A DNA stretch of 64,000 nucleotides from Candidatus Woesearchaeota archaeon CG10_big_fil_rev_8_21_14_0_10_44_13 (GCA_002762985.1 PCXZ01000016.1:42088-106087); one strand, 5' to 3'. Counted from the stretch's first letter, positions 10,349 through 17,817 are shown. Numbers and translations: made by a program. Notes: generated by a model not told the origin, from the letters alone.

Positions 10349-11476
10349 ATGAAGAAAAACATATTTTTCGGACTGGCATTAATGTTCGTGCTTTCAATAG
10401 CTTCAGCTGTTGTGCTTGCAGGACCCATTGACGCTTCATCTTCAACACTTTACATAAAGCCCGAGAAGAATTTCACTATAAATGACACGGCTTATCTGTC
10501 AGTGCACGTGGTTTCAAGCAACGGCCCTACTCCATTCACATTCAGCATAACGCTGAGCGGCGGAGTGGCGAACATCACTTCCATATATATCTCGAATGTC
10601 ACAGGCACATCAGGAGGATGTGACGCTGACAATGTCTGCTGGTTCAACAAGCTCGTAGGATTCAAGATACTCGGCGCAGGCCCGATAACCTTCAGTGGCA
10701 ACCTGACAGACAACTCAACTGTCCCTCCTAATTCAACGATCATAAACACGACAAACAACGGCACAGTGGATGTCGATGGAGACAGTTACCCTCCGGGAGC
10801 AGACTGCGATGATACAAACCAGGATGTCCATCCCGGCGCAACAGAGGTCTGCGGCAACGGGCTGGATGATGACTGCTCAAACGGAGATGAATCATGCCCG
10901 TCATCACCCCCTTCAAGCGGAGGCGGCGGCCATAGCGGAGGCGGCGGAAGGACAGCAGGCGGTTTCCTAAGCACACTAAATTATGACTGCACTAAAGGCA
11001 ATATCAGCGTCGGAAAGAGCGACAAGATTATAATCGAATATAACCGGGTGAACTACACGTTTTTCGTGAATGATGTATTGGCAAGCGCAATACAGGTGAA
11101 GCTTTACCCTATCCCGAGCAGGGACTTCACAATAGAGGAAGGCAAGAACAAGGAGATGGACCTTGACAGGAACAACAGGAATGACTTCACTATCAGGGTA
11201 GATGATGTGAAGCTGGGAAAAGCCACTGTCACATGCAGAAAATCGACAGAGATAGGCGCTCCTGTAGAAGAGAAGAAAGAGACCATAATCGAGCAGGTCA
11301 CAGAGGTCGCAAGCAATGTTAAGGAGGGGATCCTTAAGATAGCGAGCGAAGTTGTGCCGAACCAGAAGGCATCGCCTGTCGTGGGGTCATTGATAGCATT
11401 GGCGATAGTCGTTGCAGGATTGCTGATATACTTCATCACAAGGAAAGGCAGCGATGACGAGGAAGACTTCGATTAA
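10349..11476 (+). CDS. Membrane-anchored surface protein with MopE-type calcium/metal motif
   Basis: The protein has 375 residues and its ATG lies one base after the giant gene's stop codon, so the two are probably co-transcribed and translationally coupled. It has an N-terminal signal (IFFGLALMFVLSIASAVVLA) and a beta-rich domain. An Asp/Cys-rich segment follows (VDVDGDSYPPGADCDD...HPGATEVCGNGLDDDC, ~139-175), typical of the MopE/'putative metal-binding motif' family. A Gly/Ser linker leads to a second domain (~205-310) and a C-terminal transmembrane helix (VVGSLIALAIVVAGLLIYFI) with an acidic tail (SDDEEDFD). Being anchored while the giant upstream protein is not, it may tether that protein to the membrane; this is inference from neighbourhood. 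Confidence is high in the architecture and low in the function. Confidence 0.85.
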   Translation: MKKNIFFGLALMFVLSIASAVVLAGPIDASSSTLYIKPEKNFTINDTAYLSVHVVSSNGPTPFTFSITLSGGVANITSIYISNVTGTSGGCDADNVCWFNKLVGFKILGAGPITFSGNLTDNSTVPPNSTIINTTNNGTVDVDGDSYPPGADCDDTNQDVHPGATEVCGNGLDDDCSNGDESCPSSPPSSGGGGHSGGGGRTAGGFLSTLNYDCTKGNISVGKSDKIIIEYNRVNYTFFVNDVLASAIQVKLYPIPSRDFTIEEGKNKEMDLDRNNRNDFTIRVDDVKLGKATVTCRKSTEIGAPVEEKKETIIEQVTEVASNVKEGILKIASEVVPNQKASPVVGSLIALAIVVAGLLIYFITRKGSDDEEDFD

Positions 11477-11648
11477 ACTTCCATTTTTGTTTCCTTTATT
11501 ATTTTTTACCTTTATTATATTCTCACTTTTATTATTATATCTATCTCCCTCTTGATCATTCTTGTTTTTAGCCCAAAATCCATCAAAACCCATAAAAACG
11601 CCCTGCATTTTTGAGGTTAGAAAACACCCCATATGTTTTCGTCACAAG

Positions 11649-11695
11649 CAAAAAGCGAAGCTTTTTGGTGTTCTGGAAATCCCGTGGGGATTTCC
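11649..11695. repeat. Pair of perfect hairpins in intergenic DNA
   Basis: Two consecutive palindromes follow the surface-protein operon. The first has arms CAAAAA/TTTTTG capped by GCGAAGC (11649-11667). The second has 9-bp arms GGAAATCCC/GGGATTTCC with a GTG loop (11675-11695). The first ends in the unusually stable GCGAAGC mini-hairpin sequence seen elsewhere in this window. They may act in 3' end formation of the upstream transcript or belong to the dispersed hairpin family. Confidence 0.7.
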
Positions 11696-11701
11696 ATAAC
11701 C

Positions 11702-11711
11702 TTTTTAAATA
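11702..11711 (+). promoter_or_regulatory. TATA box of the tRNA-Val gene
   Basis: TTTTTAAATA lies 24-33 bases before the first base of the tRNA, the usual archaeal TATA-to-start spacing. Confidence 0.6.
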
Positions 11712-11734
11712 AACTATCTTATTTTCCATCTCAT

Positions 11735-11842
11735 GGGCTCGTAGTCTAGCGGCTATGACACTGCCTCGACATGGCAGAGGTCGCCGGTTCGAATATGCTT
11801 GAGAACATCAGGCCTTGAGCAGCGGAAGTCCGGCCGGGCCCA
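11735..11842 (+). tRNA. tRNA-Val (anticodon GAC) with a ~35-nt insertion in the T loop
   Basis: The acceptor arms GGGCTCG (11735-11741) and CGGGCCC (11835-11841) pair, with A as discriminator and no encoded CCA. The D arm has GTC/GAC pairs and the conserved GG. The anticodon stem is CTGCC/GGCAG with loop TCGACAT, giving anticodon GAC. The T stem GCCGG (11783-11787) pairs with CCGGC (11830-11834), but between them the expected 7-base loop TTCGAAT is interrupted by about 35 bases (11794-11828 or shifted by one). The simplest reading is a non-canonical archaeal tRNA intron in the T loop, removed by the splicing endonuclease. Position 33, almost always U, is C here. Both oddities make a degenerate gene possible, although every stem is intact. 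Confidence 0.82.
11794..11828 (+). other. Probable non-canonical tRNA intron
   Basis: This 35-base segment separates the T-loop bases TTCGAA from the final loop T and the 3' T stem. It carries a CTTGAG direct repeat (11799 and 11814 areas). The exact boundary is ambiguous by one base because T occurs at both junctions. A bulge-helix-bulge was not proved by eye. Confidence 0.6.
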
Positions 11843-11895
11843 TAGATTTTATTTTTGGTTTTGAATTCTTTTAATTTGTATGTTTTATTTCCATA

Positions 11896-12303
11896 CTTTT
11901 TGCACCATGACCCTCAACAGAAAATCTGCGGATTTTCTTAGTTGATTTGTTTCAAAATCAACAACAGAAACTTTTGGTTTTCTTAGTTGTTTATTGTATA
12001 AACAACAATCCATTCGCCTCCACAGCACAACTGCCGGATACGGCTCATGGCCACACAACTTTGATCTGATTAACTGACTTGCCAAATGCTCCCCTGCCCA
12101 GCAACGCTGTAGGAAGGGGACGAGAGCAGTGGTTTCGTCCATTGACACCGACAGCTAGGACCATTTCGCTGCGCTCAATGGTCCGAACTGAATGAATTAT
12201 TCGGACCACTCCGAACGAAGTGAGGATGTGGTCCTTGCTGTTGCGTATCAAATGCGCGTAACCATTTGGGGCTGGAAACCTTGGTTTCCCCGCAAATATT
12301 GAT
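11896..12303 (+). repeat. Dispersed intergenic repeat, copy A (long form, with hairpin array)
   Basis: Bases 11896-12006 match copy B (48621-48741) closely. Bases 12006-12303 match copy C (63561-63857) in reverse complement, almost base for base. The core begins CAATCCATTCGCCTCCACAG. Inside are three overlapping hairpins sharing GGACC/GGTCC words: GGACCATT/AATGGTCC (12158-12184), GGTCCGAA/TTCGGACC (12180-12207) and GGACCAC/GTGGTCC (12203-12234). The terminal hairpin is GGAAACC-TT-GGTTTCC. The 68-aa ORF on the minus strand is not a gene; it is a by-product of the conserved DNA. The element lies between tRNA-Val and the permease gene. Confidence 0.88.
11915..12006. repeat. Zigzag hairpin array at the left end of copy A
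   Basis: CAAC and GTTG words alternate at roughly 20-25-base spacing, each bounding a small hairpin: AGAAAATC-TGCG-GATTTTCT, GTTGATTT/AAATCAAC, AGAAAC...GGTTTTCT, and GTTGTTTA/TAAACAAC. Neighbouring hairpins share their boundary words, so they can fold in alternative registers. The same array is present in copy B. Confidence 0.75.
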
Positions 12304-12437
12304 GACTTAACTTTTTTATTAAACCTAGAAATAAAAAAATCTAAAACACCCAGCTATATCCACATATCCATCAATAGCTTTATAAATAAATATATACAAA
12401 TACCCTATTAACCATAAAAGACCAGTAAAAACCAGAG

Positions 12438-13547
12438 GTGAACATCATCCCTTTCAAGAAATATCAGAAAGAGATTTTCCTTGTTTCTTTTCTTGCAATC
12501 GCCATACTGTCTTTTCTTATAGTCAAGCCTTTCCTTGCAGCAGTCATCCTGGGCGCAGTGATCGCATATGTATTCTATCCCGTCTTCCTATGGGTCAAGA
12601 AAGGAATAAAAAATCCCCAGATAAGCGCCGTCCTGACCCTCCTTATAATCACGCTCATCTTCACGCTGCCTCTGGTCTTCATATTGAATTCGATGATAGG
12701 CGAGATCTCAGATTTCTACATAAAGACCGGCGAAAACATGCACGCAAAAGAGATCAAGGACATAAGCACTATTCTCACTGAGAAATGCATGGATGGCCAT
12801 GACACGATCAGGTGCAGGGTAAACCAGCACATCGTAAGCCTGATCTCTGACGGGTATATGCAGGTAAGCTTCAGGGAATTCATATCCGATATCTACATGA
12901 AGCTGATAGGCTCTGCGCCTTCTCTCCTGCTCTCGATACCGGCGATGATATTATATGTGCTCATAGTGGTCTTTGTCATATTCTACCTTTTCCTTGACTG
13001 GGAGATGATACTGAAAGAGATAGATTTCGTGCTTCCGTTCAGGGAGGACATGAAAAAGGCATTTGCAAAGCAGATAAGGGATATAATCCATGCCACAATC
13101 TACGGCAATATAGTTGTAGTTATGATGCAGGGAGCGATAGCTGCAGTGGCTTTTTTTGTCTTCGACACGACCAAAGCGCCCATATTCTGGGGGGTCATCA
13201 CCATGATAGCCGGATTGGTGCCTTTTGTAGGGACAGCCCTTGTATGGCTGCCATTGGGCACTATGCAGGTCATAAACGGCGTCCTCCAGGGCTCTAACAG
13301 CATAATATGGAGAGGTGCAGGCATGATGCTTGTCGGGCTTTTCATAATATCTACCATAGACAATGTGATAAAGCCGAGGATGATAGGCAGAAGGGCGATG
13401 ATACATCCCCTGCTCGTGCTCCTTGGGGTTCTCGGAGGGATAAATTTCTTCGGTTTCATAGGGTTCATATTAGGGCCGCTGATAATAGCCATACTTGTGA
13501 CATTGGTAAGGCTGTATAAGAAGGAGAAAAATGAGATTATCAGTTAA
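12438..13547 (+). CDS. AI-2E family permease-like membrane protein
   Basis: The protein has 369 residues. It has the AI-2E/PerM family layout (PF01594): two N-terminal membrane helices (VSFLAIAILSFLIVKPFLAAVILGAVI and the following segments), a soluble middle region with two Cys (~110-140), then five or more helices. It closes with the family's characteristic end (HPLLVLLGVLGGINFFGFIGFILGPLIIAI). Members export small solutes or act as Na+/H+ antiporters; the archaeal substrate is unknown. The start is GTG at 12438, because no Met occurs before the first helix. A TATA-like stretch lies at about 12379-12390, giving a short leader. The 3' end overlaps AMP phosphorylase by 17 bases, suggesting an operon and coupled translation. 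Family assignment is firm, transported compound unknown. Confidence 0.85.
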   Translation: MNIIPFKKYQKEIFLVSFLAIAILSFLIVKPFLAAVILGAVIAYVFYPVFLWVKKGIKNPQISAVLTLLIITLIFTLPLVFILNSMIGEISDFYIKTGENMHAKEIKDISTILTEKCMDGHDTIRCRVNQHIVSLISDGYMQVSFREFISDIYMKLIGSAPSLLLSIPAMILYVLIVVFVIFYLFLDWEMILKEIDFVLPFREDMKKAFAKQIRDIIHATIYGNIVVVMMQGAIAAVAFFVFDTTKAPIFWGVITMIAGLVPFVGTALVWLPLGTMQVINGVLQGSNSIIWRGAGMMLVGLFIISTIDNVIKPRMIGRRAMIHPLLVLLGVLGGINFFGFIGFILGPLIIAILVTLVRLYKKEKNEIIS

Positions 13548-15024
13548 GGATATGGATGTTGCGACAGGCGGCCCGATGATCGCTGTCCTGAATGAGAAGG
13601 ATGCCGTAAAGCTGGACCTGCACCTGCTTGACAGGATAAAGATAAGGAGAGGCAAAAGGGAAGCTGTCGTTGTTGTTGATTATGCAAAGTCAGAGAAGGC
13701 TGTTCCCAGGGGGGCGATAGGCCTTTTTGAGGAAGTTCTCGACAAGCTGAATGCAAGGAACAGGGATGAGGTGTCGATCCATTTCGAGGAGAAGCCGAAA
13801 TCGCTCGGTTACATAAAGAAGAAGCTTGACGGGAAAGAGCTGAATTATGACGAGATAAGGGCGATACTCAATGACGCGATCTGCAATAATCTCACAGAAG
13901 TCGAGCTCACTTATTATGTTGCGGCAAACTATACGCGAGGGATGAGCCTGAAGGAGACTGTCGCATTGACAAGGGCGATGATAGACACAGGCGAGAAGCT
14001 TGACCTGAAGAGAAGGTATGTCGTAGACAAGCACTGCATAGGGGGCGTATGCGGGAACAGGACAACACCTGTTGTCGTTCCGATACTTGTTGCAGCAGGG
14101 CTGACTGTCCCGAAGACAAGCTCAAGGTCGATAACCAGTCCGGCAGGTACAGCAGACACCATGGAAGTCCTTACAGACGTCTCACTTTCAATGAAGCAGA
14201 TAAAGAATGTTGTCAATAAGGTCGGAGGGTGCATGGTCTGGGGAGGAGCAGTCGATCTGGCTCCTGCAGACGACACGATAATCAACGTAGAGCATCCATT
14301 GAGCATAGATGCTGAAGGCCAATTGCTCTCTTCCATAATGGCGAAGAAAGGGTCTGTTTCAGCAACACACGTGATCATAGATATCCCTGTTGGCAGAGAC
14401 GCAAAGATTGAGTCAAGGAAAGAGGCCATGCATCTTGGCAGGGAATTCCGGAAGATCGCGAAGTTCCTGAAGATGAAGATGGAAGTTGTGATAACAGACG
14501 GCTCACAGCCGATAGGGAACGGGATGGGGCCTGCGCTTGAGGCCATCGATATAATCAAGGTCCTTAAGAATTCCCCCGATGCGCCGCAGGACCTCAGGAA
14601 AAAATCGCTCATGATGGCAGGGGTTATATTTGAGATGACAGGCAAGGCCAGGAAAGGCCAGGGCAGGAAGATGGCCGAGGGGATAATCAATTCAGGGGAA
14701 GCATGCCATAAATTCATGGAGATCATAAATGCCCAGGGAGCGAAGATAACAGATGAGAGGAAGATAAAGCTTGGCGAATACAAGTTCAATCTCAGGTCGA
14801 AAAGAAATGGAGTTGTGAAGCATATAAGCAACAAGGCGATGGCGAAGATCTCAAGGCTTGCAGGAAGCCCGAATGACAAGGGCGCAGGGATATACCTCTG
14901 GAAGAAGAAGTTCGACAAGGTGAAGAAAGGGGATGTGCTTTTCACGATCTATTCAGAGAGCAAGCAGAACCTGAAGTTTGCCGTCGAAGTGATGGGGCAG
15001 ATAGACGGGTTTGTGGTTGGGTAG
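13531..15024 (+). CDS. deoA: AMP phosphorylase
   Basis: The protein has 497 residues, full length for the archaeal AMP phosphorylase family (related to thymidine phosphorylase). An N-terminal ~85-residue extension (MRLSVKDMDVATGGPMIAVL) is typical of the archaeal enzyme. The helical and phosphate-binding segments follow (KHCIGGVCGNRTTPVVVPI, TSSRSITSPAGTADTMEVLT, GSQPIGNGMGPALE). It phosphorolyses NMPs to a base and ribose 1,5-bisphosphate in the AMP/RuBisCO salvage pathway. The two downstream enzymes, ribose-1,5-bisphosphate isomerase and form III RuBisCO, are not in this window. It overlaps the upstream permease gene. Assignment is high-confidence from sequence; pathway completeness cannot be judged. 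Confidence 0.95.
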   Translation: MRLSVKDMDVATGGPMIAVLNEKDAVKLDLHLLDRIKIRRGKREAVVVVDYAKSEKAVPRGAIGLFEEVLDKLNARNRDEVSIHFEEKPKSLGYIKKKLDGKELNYDEIRAILNDAICNNLTEVELTYYVAANYTRGMSLKETVALTRAMIDTGEKLDLKRRYVVDKHCIGGVCGNRTTPVVVPILVAAGLTVPKTSSRSITSPAGTADTMEVLTDVSLSMKQIKNVVNKVGGCMVWGGAVDLAPADDTIINVEHPLSIDAEGQLLSSIMAKKGSVSATHVIIDIPVGRDAKIESRKEAMHLGREFRKIAKFLKMKMEVVITDGSQPIGNGMGPALEAIDIIKVLKNSPDAPQDLRKKSLMMAGVIFEMTGKARKGQGRKMAEGIINSGEACHKFMEIINAQGAKITDERKIKLGEYKFNLRSKRNGVVKHISNKAMAKISRLAGSPNDKGAGIYLWKKKFDKVKKGDVLFTIYSESKQNLKFAVEVMGQIDGFVVG

Positions 15025-15084
15025 GGAGTCTCTAACAGTAGCATTAATTTTATGAAATTGATTAATTTAATAATCAAAACTCCC

Positions 15085-15231
15085 CAATCCATTCGCTTCC
15101 ACAGCTGAACTTTCCGATATAGCTCATGCCCTCTTCTTCTTCCCGCTCAACCAATCTCTCAAATGTGCACCAGCCCAGCACAATGCAGGAGGGGGACGGG
15201 GGGCACCTTGGTGCCCCCGTAGATATTGTTG
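15085..15231 (+). repeat. Dispersed intergenic repeat, copy D (short form)
   Basis: It begins CAATCCATTCGCTTCCACAGC and ends with a strong hairpin built on GGGGCACC-TT-GGTGCCCC followed by GTAGATATTG. Copy A ends with GGAAACC-TT-GGTTTCC followed by GCAAATATTG. The stem sequence differs but pairing is kept, and the flanks are conserved. The gap (15025-15294) between convergent genes holds nothing else. Confidence 0.82.
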
Positions 15232-15294
15232 TTTAGTTCACAAAAAATCCTCATTAAAAATTACACGCTTCACAACAAAAAACAGAACTCCATC

Positions 15295-15828
15295 CTAAAA
15301 CCAGGAGATGACGCTCACAACAGCCTCAAGTATGCTCGTCTTCACAGAAGATGTGATCTTCTCGCCCTTATATTTTATCTCGCCGCTGTCAAGGGCATTG
15401 TTGAGCTCTTCTGCAGGGTCATCTGACTCCGAGATCCTCTTCATGGTGGATTCCCTTATCTCAAGCTGCATTGTTGGATCCTGCATCTCGCCAAGATTTA
15501 TGCTGTCTACCTTCCCCCTCTTGGTCTTTATTGCGAGAAGAGTCCTGCTATTATCCATCCTTATCAGCGTGACATTCAGCCTCTCATTGCCGAAGACCCG
15601 TCTGAGGATAGCAGGCACTTTGTCAAGATTGGAATTGTACATATCTTTCATGCTGTCAAGGTCGCTGAGATATTGGTCCGTCTTCGTGGGATCATAGACC
15701 GCATATGTCGTAGGCATCTTCGCATAATCCAGGAGGAAGAATAGCGTTGCAAGGACGATGACTGCAAAAATTATATATACTGCATACCTCAATTTCAACC
15801 CAGGGTAGAGGTCAGCTTTTTCGTCCAT
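15295..15828 (-). CDS. Single-pass membrane protein of unknown function
   Basis: The protein has 177 residues. One N-terminal transmembrane helix (YAVYIIFAVIVLATLFFLLDYA, ~15-36) follows a short charged cytoplasmic segment (MDEKADLYPGLKLR). The remaining ~140 residues are hydrophilic and mixed alpha/beta, with no Cys, and end in SVISWF. No family was recognised. The topology suggests an anchored extracytoplasmic domain. It stands alone between repeat copy D and the GC-rich structured element; the 3' end converges on AMP phosphorylase. Its codon use matches the main genome, which argues it is a real gene and not a shadow. Confidence 0.7.
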   Translation of the reverse strand: MDEKADLYPGLKLRYAVYIIFAVIVLATLFFLLDYAKMPTTYAVYDPTKTDQYLSDLDSMKDMYNSNLDKVPAILRRVFGNERLNVTLIRMDNSRTLLAIKTKRGKVDSINLGEMQDPTMQLEIRESTMKRISESDDPAEELNNALDSGEIKYKGEKITSSVKTSILEAVVSVISWF

Positions 15829-15894
15829 AAGGACGAAAATGGGCTGTTAATATATAAATTTAATGATTGAAAAGAGATTATGATAACAAGAAGG

Positions 15895-16160
15895 GTTATG
15901 CGCCGCTAGTGGCGGAAGGGGATTTTTACCGAGAACGCCGCCATCACCGCGGCTCGACGGTCTGCTCACTGCGTTTGCAGCCCTACTCGGCAGCCCGGAG
16001 GGCCCAACCCCAGCCTCGCCGAGCGCGGTGGCGGCGTCCGTTTATCAAACACGCCGCCCTGGCGCAGATGCGACGGGGGTTGCCCCCTACTGGGTGTCGA
16101 GTAGGGCAAATCGAGCGAAGCGAGATTTGACCGTCTGCCGCCAATGGGGCGGCGTGCAAA
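15895..16160. other. GC-rich, multibranched structured intergenic element
   Basis: This block is strikingly GC-rich beside the AT-rich genes that follow. It folds into two nested structures. Bases 15935-15956 pair with 16020-16037 through ACGCCGC, CACCGC and CTCG segments. Bases 16050-16059 (CACGCCGCCC) pair perfectly with 16147-16156. The second stem continues through TGGCGCAGA/TCTGCCGCCA and encloses CCCTACT/AGTAGGG and CAAATC/GATTTG hairpins. ORFs crossing it (15867-16130 and the N-terminal part of 16028-16489) look like by-products. Candidate structured RNA, 5' leader of the next gene, or DNA hairpin element; no known RNA family was recognised. Confidence 0.6.
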
Positions 16161-16192
16161 AAAGAATAATACCTAACTTAAAAATACAAAAA

Positions 16193-16489
16193 ATGAACTT
16201 CAATCAAAGAGTCTGGAAATTGACAAAAAGGGTCCCGAAAGGCAAGGTTTCCACATACAAAGAGATAGCCAGGAAACTAGGGACAAAGGCATACAGGGCA
16301 GTAGGCAATGCTCTCAACAAGAATCCCTATTCCCCTGAAGTGCCGTGCCACAGGGTCGTGAAGTCAGATGGTTGTGTTGGGGGGTTTGCGAGGGGAACAA
16401 GGAAGAAGGTTGAGATGCTGAAATCAGAGGGGATAAAGATAAAAAATAATAAGATAATTGATTTCAGAAAAAAATTATATAAGTTTTAA
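16193..16489 (+). CDS. ogt: Methylated-DNA-protein cysteine methyltransferase-like protein (C-terminal domain only)
   Basis: Using ATG 16193 (MNFNQRVWKL) gives 98 residues. The longer ORF from 16028 reads through the GC-rich structured element and is not credible. The sequence is the DNA-binding, active-site domain of O6-alkylguanine-DNA alkyltransferases: VPKGKVSTYKEIA, RAVGNALNKNP and the active-site PCHRV with Cys52. Such proteins remove alkyl groups from guanine by suicide transfer to the Cys. The N-terminal domain of typical ~160-residue enzymes is absent. Short one-domain versions (some called alkyltransferase-like) exist, but those usually lack the Cys, whereas it is present here. The gene is AT-rich relative to its neighbours. 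It overlaps the end of the next, convergent gene by four bases. Confidence 0.88.
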   Translation: MNFNQRVWKLTKRVPKGKVSTYKEIARKLGTKAYRAVGNALNKNPYSPEVPCHRVVKSDGCVGGFARGTRKKVEMLKSEGIKIKNNKIIDFRKKLYKF

Positions 16490-16737
16490 TTTTTTACTTT
16501 TCCAAACATTTTAATAAGAGCACATTTACAAATAAACCAATAACTCAGTCCAGCAACTAGATAAATTATGAAATCAATAAAAAAACTAGGATATTCCTTC
16601 TGTGTAAGATGAGGTATGATTGAAGTAAAAACCCAAAATGTTACTCCTGCCGCTATTCCCGCTAAAAAACTTATTGTAAAATCCTTGGTTATAATATCTG
16701 GGTTATACCTATTCAACTTATTTTTATTCGATGACAT
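16486..16737 (-). CDS. Small two-helix membrane protein
   Basis: The protein has 83 residues with two predicted membrane helices (FLAGIAAGVTFWVFTSII and FFIDFIIYLVAGLSYWFIC). Both ends are basic or polar, so the termini are probably cytoplasmic. No family was recognised. It lies just downstream of TFB on the same strand (8-base gap) and could be co-transcribed with it. Its 3' end overlaps the alkyltransferase gene tail-to-tail. Base composition is more AT-rich than most of the window, like the adjacent alkyltransferase gene, so the pair may share an origin. Confidence 0.6.
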   Translation of the reverse strand: MSSNKNKLNRYNPDIITKDFTISFLAGIAAGVTFWVFTSIIPHLTQKEYPSFFIDFIIYLVAGLSYWFICKCALIKMFGKVKN

Positions 16738-16745
16738 AATCTTAT

Positions 16746-17675
16746 CTAATCCTTCTTCCTTTTCTTCGTCTTCTTGATCTCCTTCTCAAGCTTCAGCTTG
16801 TCAAGAAGCTCTTTGTACCTGTTCCTGATTGTGACCTCTGTGACCCCGGCGACATCAGCTACCTCTCTCTGCGTCCTCTTCTCGCCGTGTATCAATGCAG
16901 AGACATAAAGAGCAGCAGCAGCAATGCCTGTAGGCCCCCTGCCGGATGTCAATTCTGATTTCTGGGCCATCTCAAGTATCTCAATGGCCTTTGACTGCGT
17001 CTCAGCCGTAAGCTTCAATGAGGATGCGAATCTTGCGATATAATCTGCAGGATTGCTTGGCAATATAGAGATCCCAAGCTCCCTTGTTATGAACCTGTAA
17101 GTCCTTCCCACTTCCTTCTTCTCTATGCCAGAAGCATCGCTCAGCTCATCCAGTGTCCTCGGGACATCATGCCTTCTGCATGCTGCATATAATGAGCCTG
17201 CTACGACAGATTCCATAGACCTTCCCCTGACAAGGCCTCTCTGGACAGCCAAGGTGTATATCCTTGCTGCTTCCTCTTCCACTACTTTTGGCAATTTAAG
17301 ATAAGAAGATACCCTCTTGAGCTCTGCAAGAGCGAGCTTAAGATTCCTTTCGATCGCTGTTGAGATCCTGTACTGCCATTTCCTGAGCCTGAAGAACTTG
17401 TTCTTGTCCTTGCCTTCAAGCTTGTAAAGATCAGCCTTCTGCCCGACTTCTGTGCCAAGGCCCATATCATACTGGGTATAGGTCATAGGGGCCCCTGTCC
17501 TTCTCTTGCTCTCCCCTTCGTCGCCGTTGAAATCCCTCCATTCCTGGTCGAAATCGATCATCTTCTCCTCGACGACCAGTCCGCAGTCTTTGCAGATCAC
17601 TTCACCCTTCTCCCTATTGAAGAAAAGGTTTATGCTGCCGCATTCAGGGCATTTTTTCACGAATTCAGATGTCAT
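16746..17675 (-). CDS. tfb: Transcription initiation factor B (TFB)
   Basis: The protein has 309 residues, the normal TFB length. The N-terminal zinc ribbon has Cys9, Cys12, Cys28 and Cys31 (KKCPECGS...VICKDCG). The B-reader/linker follows (RRTGAPMTYTQYDMGLGTEV). Two cyclin-fold repeats cover ~110-300, with SVVAGSLYAACRRHDVPRTLDELSD in the first and GRGPTGIAAAALYVSALIHGEK in the second, which ends in a recognition-helix motif (TQREVADVAGVTEVTIRNRYKEL). It recruits RNA polymerase to TBP-bound TATA promoters and contacts BRE. The C-terminus is a Lys-rich tail. It is divergent from the Trm112-like gene across a palindromic AT-rich promoter region. Very secure. Confidence 0.97.
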   Translation of the reverse strand: MTSEFVKKCPECGSINLFFNREKGEVICKDCGLVVEEKMIDFDQEWRDFNGDEGESKRRTGAPMTYTQYDMGLGTEVGQKADLYKLEGKDKNKFFRLRKWQYRISTAIERNLKLALAELKRVSSYLKLPKVVEEEAARIYTLAVQRGLVRGRSMESVVAGSLYAACRRHDVPRTLDELSDASGIEKKEVGRTYRFITRELGISILPSNPADYIARFASSLKLTAETQSKAIEILEMAQKSELTSGRGPTGIAAAALYVSALIHGEKRTQREVADVAGVTEVTIRNRYKELLDKLKLEKEIKKTKKRKKD

Positions 17676-17787
17676 AGTACCACCGCTATTATCAGCTTAA
17701 AACGCCTTAATAAGGCCTTAAACCCCCCTTTTATAATCTATATATGATAGTTACAATAAATTTATAAATAAAAATAAGAGGATATAT

Positions 17788-17817
17788 ATAAAGCTTTCGT
17801 TTTTTGAAAAGCTTTAT
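17788..17817. promoter_or_regulatory. Palindromic bidirectional promoter element between tfb and the Trm112-like gene
   Basis: ATAAAGCTTT (17788-17797) is repeated inverted as AAAGCTTTAT (17808-17817), and TATATATAAAG/CTTTATAAAT read as TATA-like boxes in opposite directions. A small hairpin CTATC/GATAG (about 17828-17845) and a further TATA-like stretch (TTATATATC) lie just before the plus-strand gene. Symmetrical control of the two genes is inferred. Confidence 0.5.

Noticed and set aside
11915-12006. CRISPR array
   Set aside because: Units are ~22-base hairpins with alternating inverted words, not direct repeats with unique spacers; no cas gene in the window.
12045-12251. 68-aa minus-strand ORF (MIRNSKDHILT...) also present at 63614-63820
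   Set aside because: The two ORFs are conserved because the DNA repeat is conserved; the segment is a series of overlapping hairpins, and the ORF is not kept in the other repeat copies.
13929-14945. 338-aa antisense ORF on the minus strand
   Set aside because: Lies entirely within the secure AMP phosphorylase gene; its Ser/Phe-rich composition is the usual shadow of this codon usage.
15867-16130. 87-aa plus-strand ORF and the N-terminal extension of ORF 16028-16489
   Set aside because: Both run through the GC-rich structured element, with low-complexity Arg/Pro-rich translation and no RBS; the credible start of the following gene is 16193.
15895-16160. SRP RNA or RNase P RNA
   Set aside because: None of the conserved sequence blocks expected for these RNAs were found in the element.
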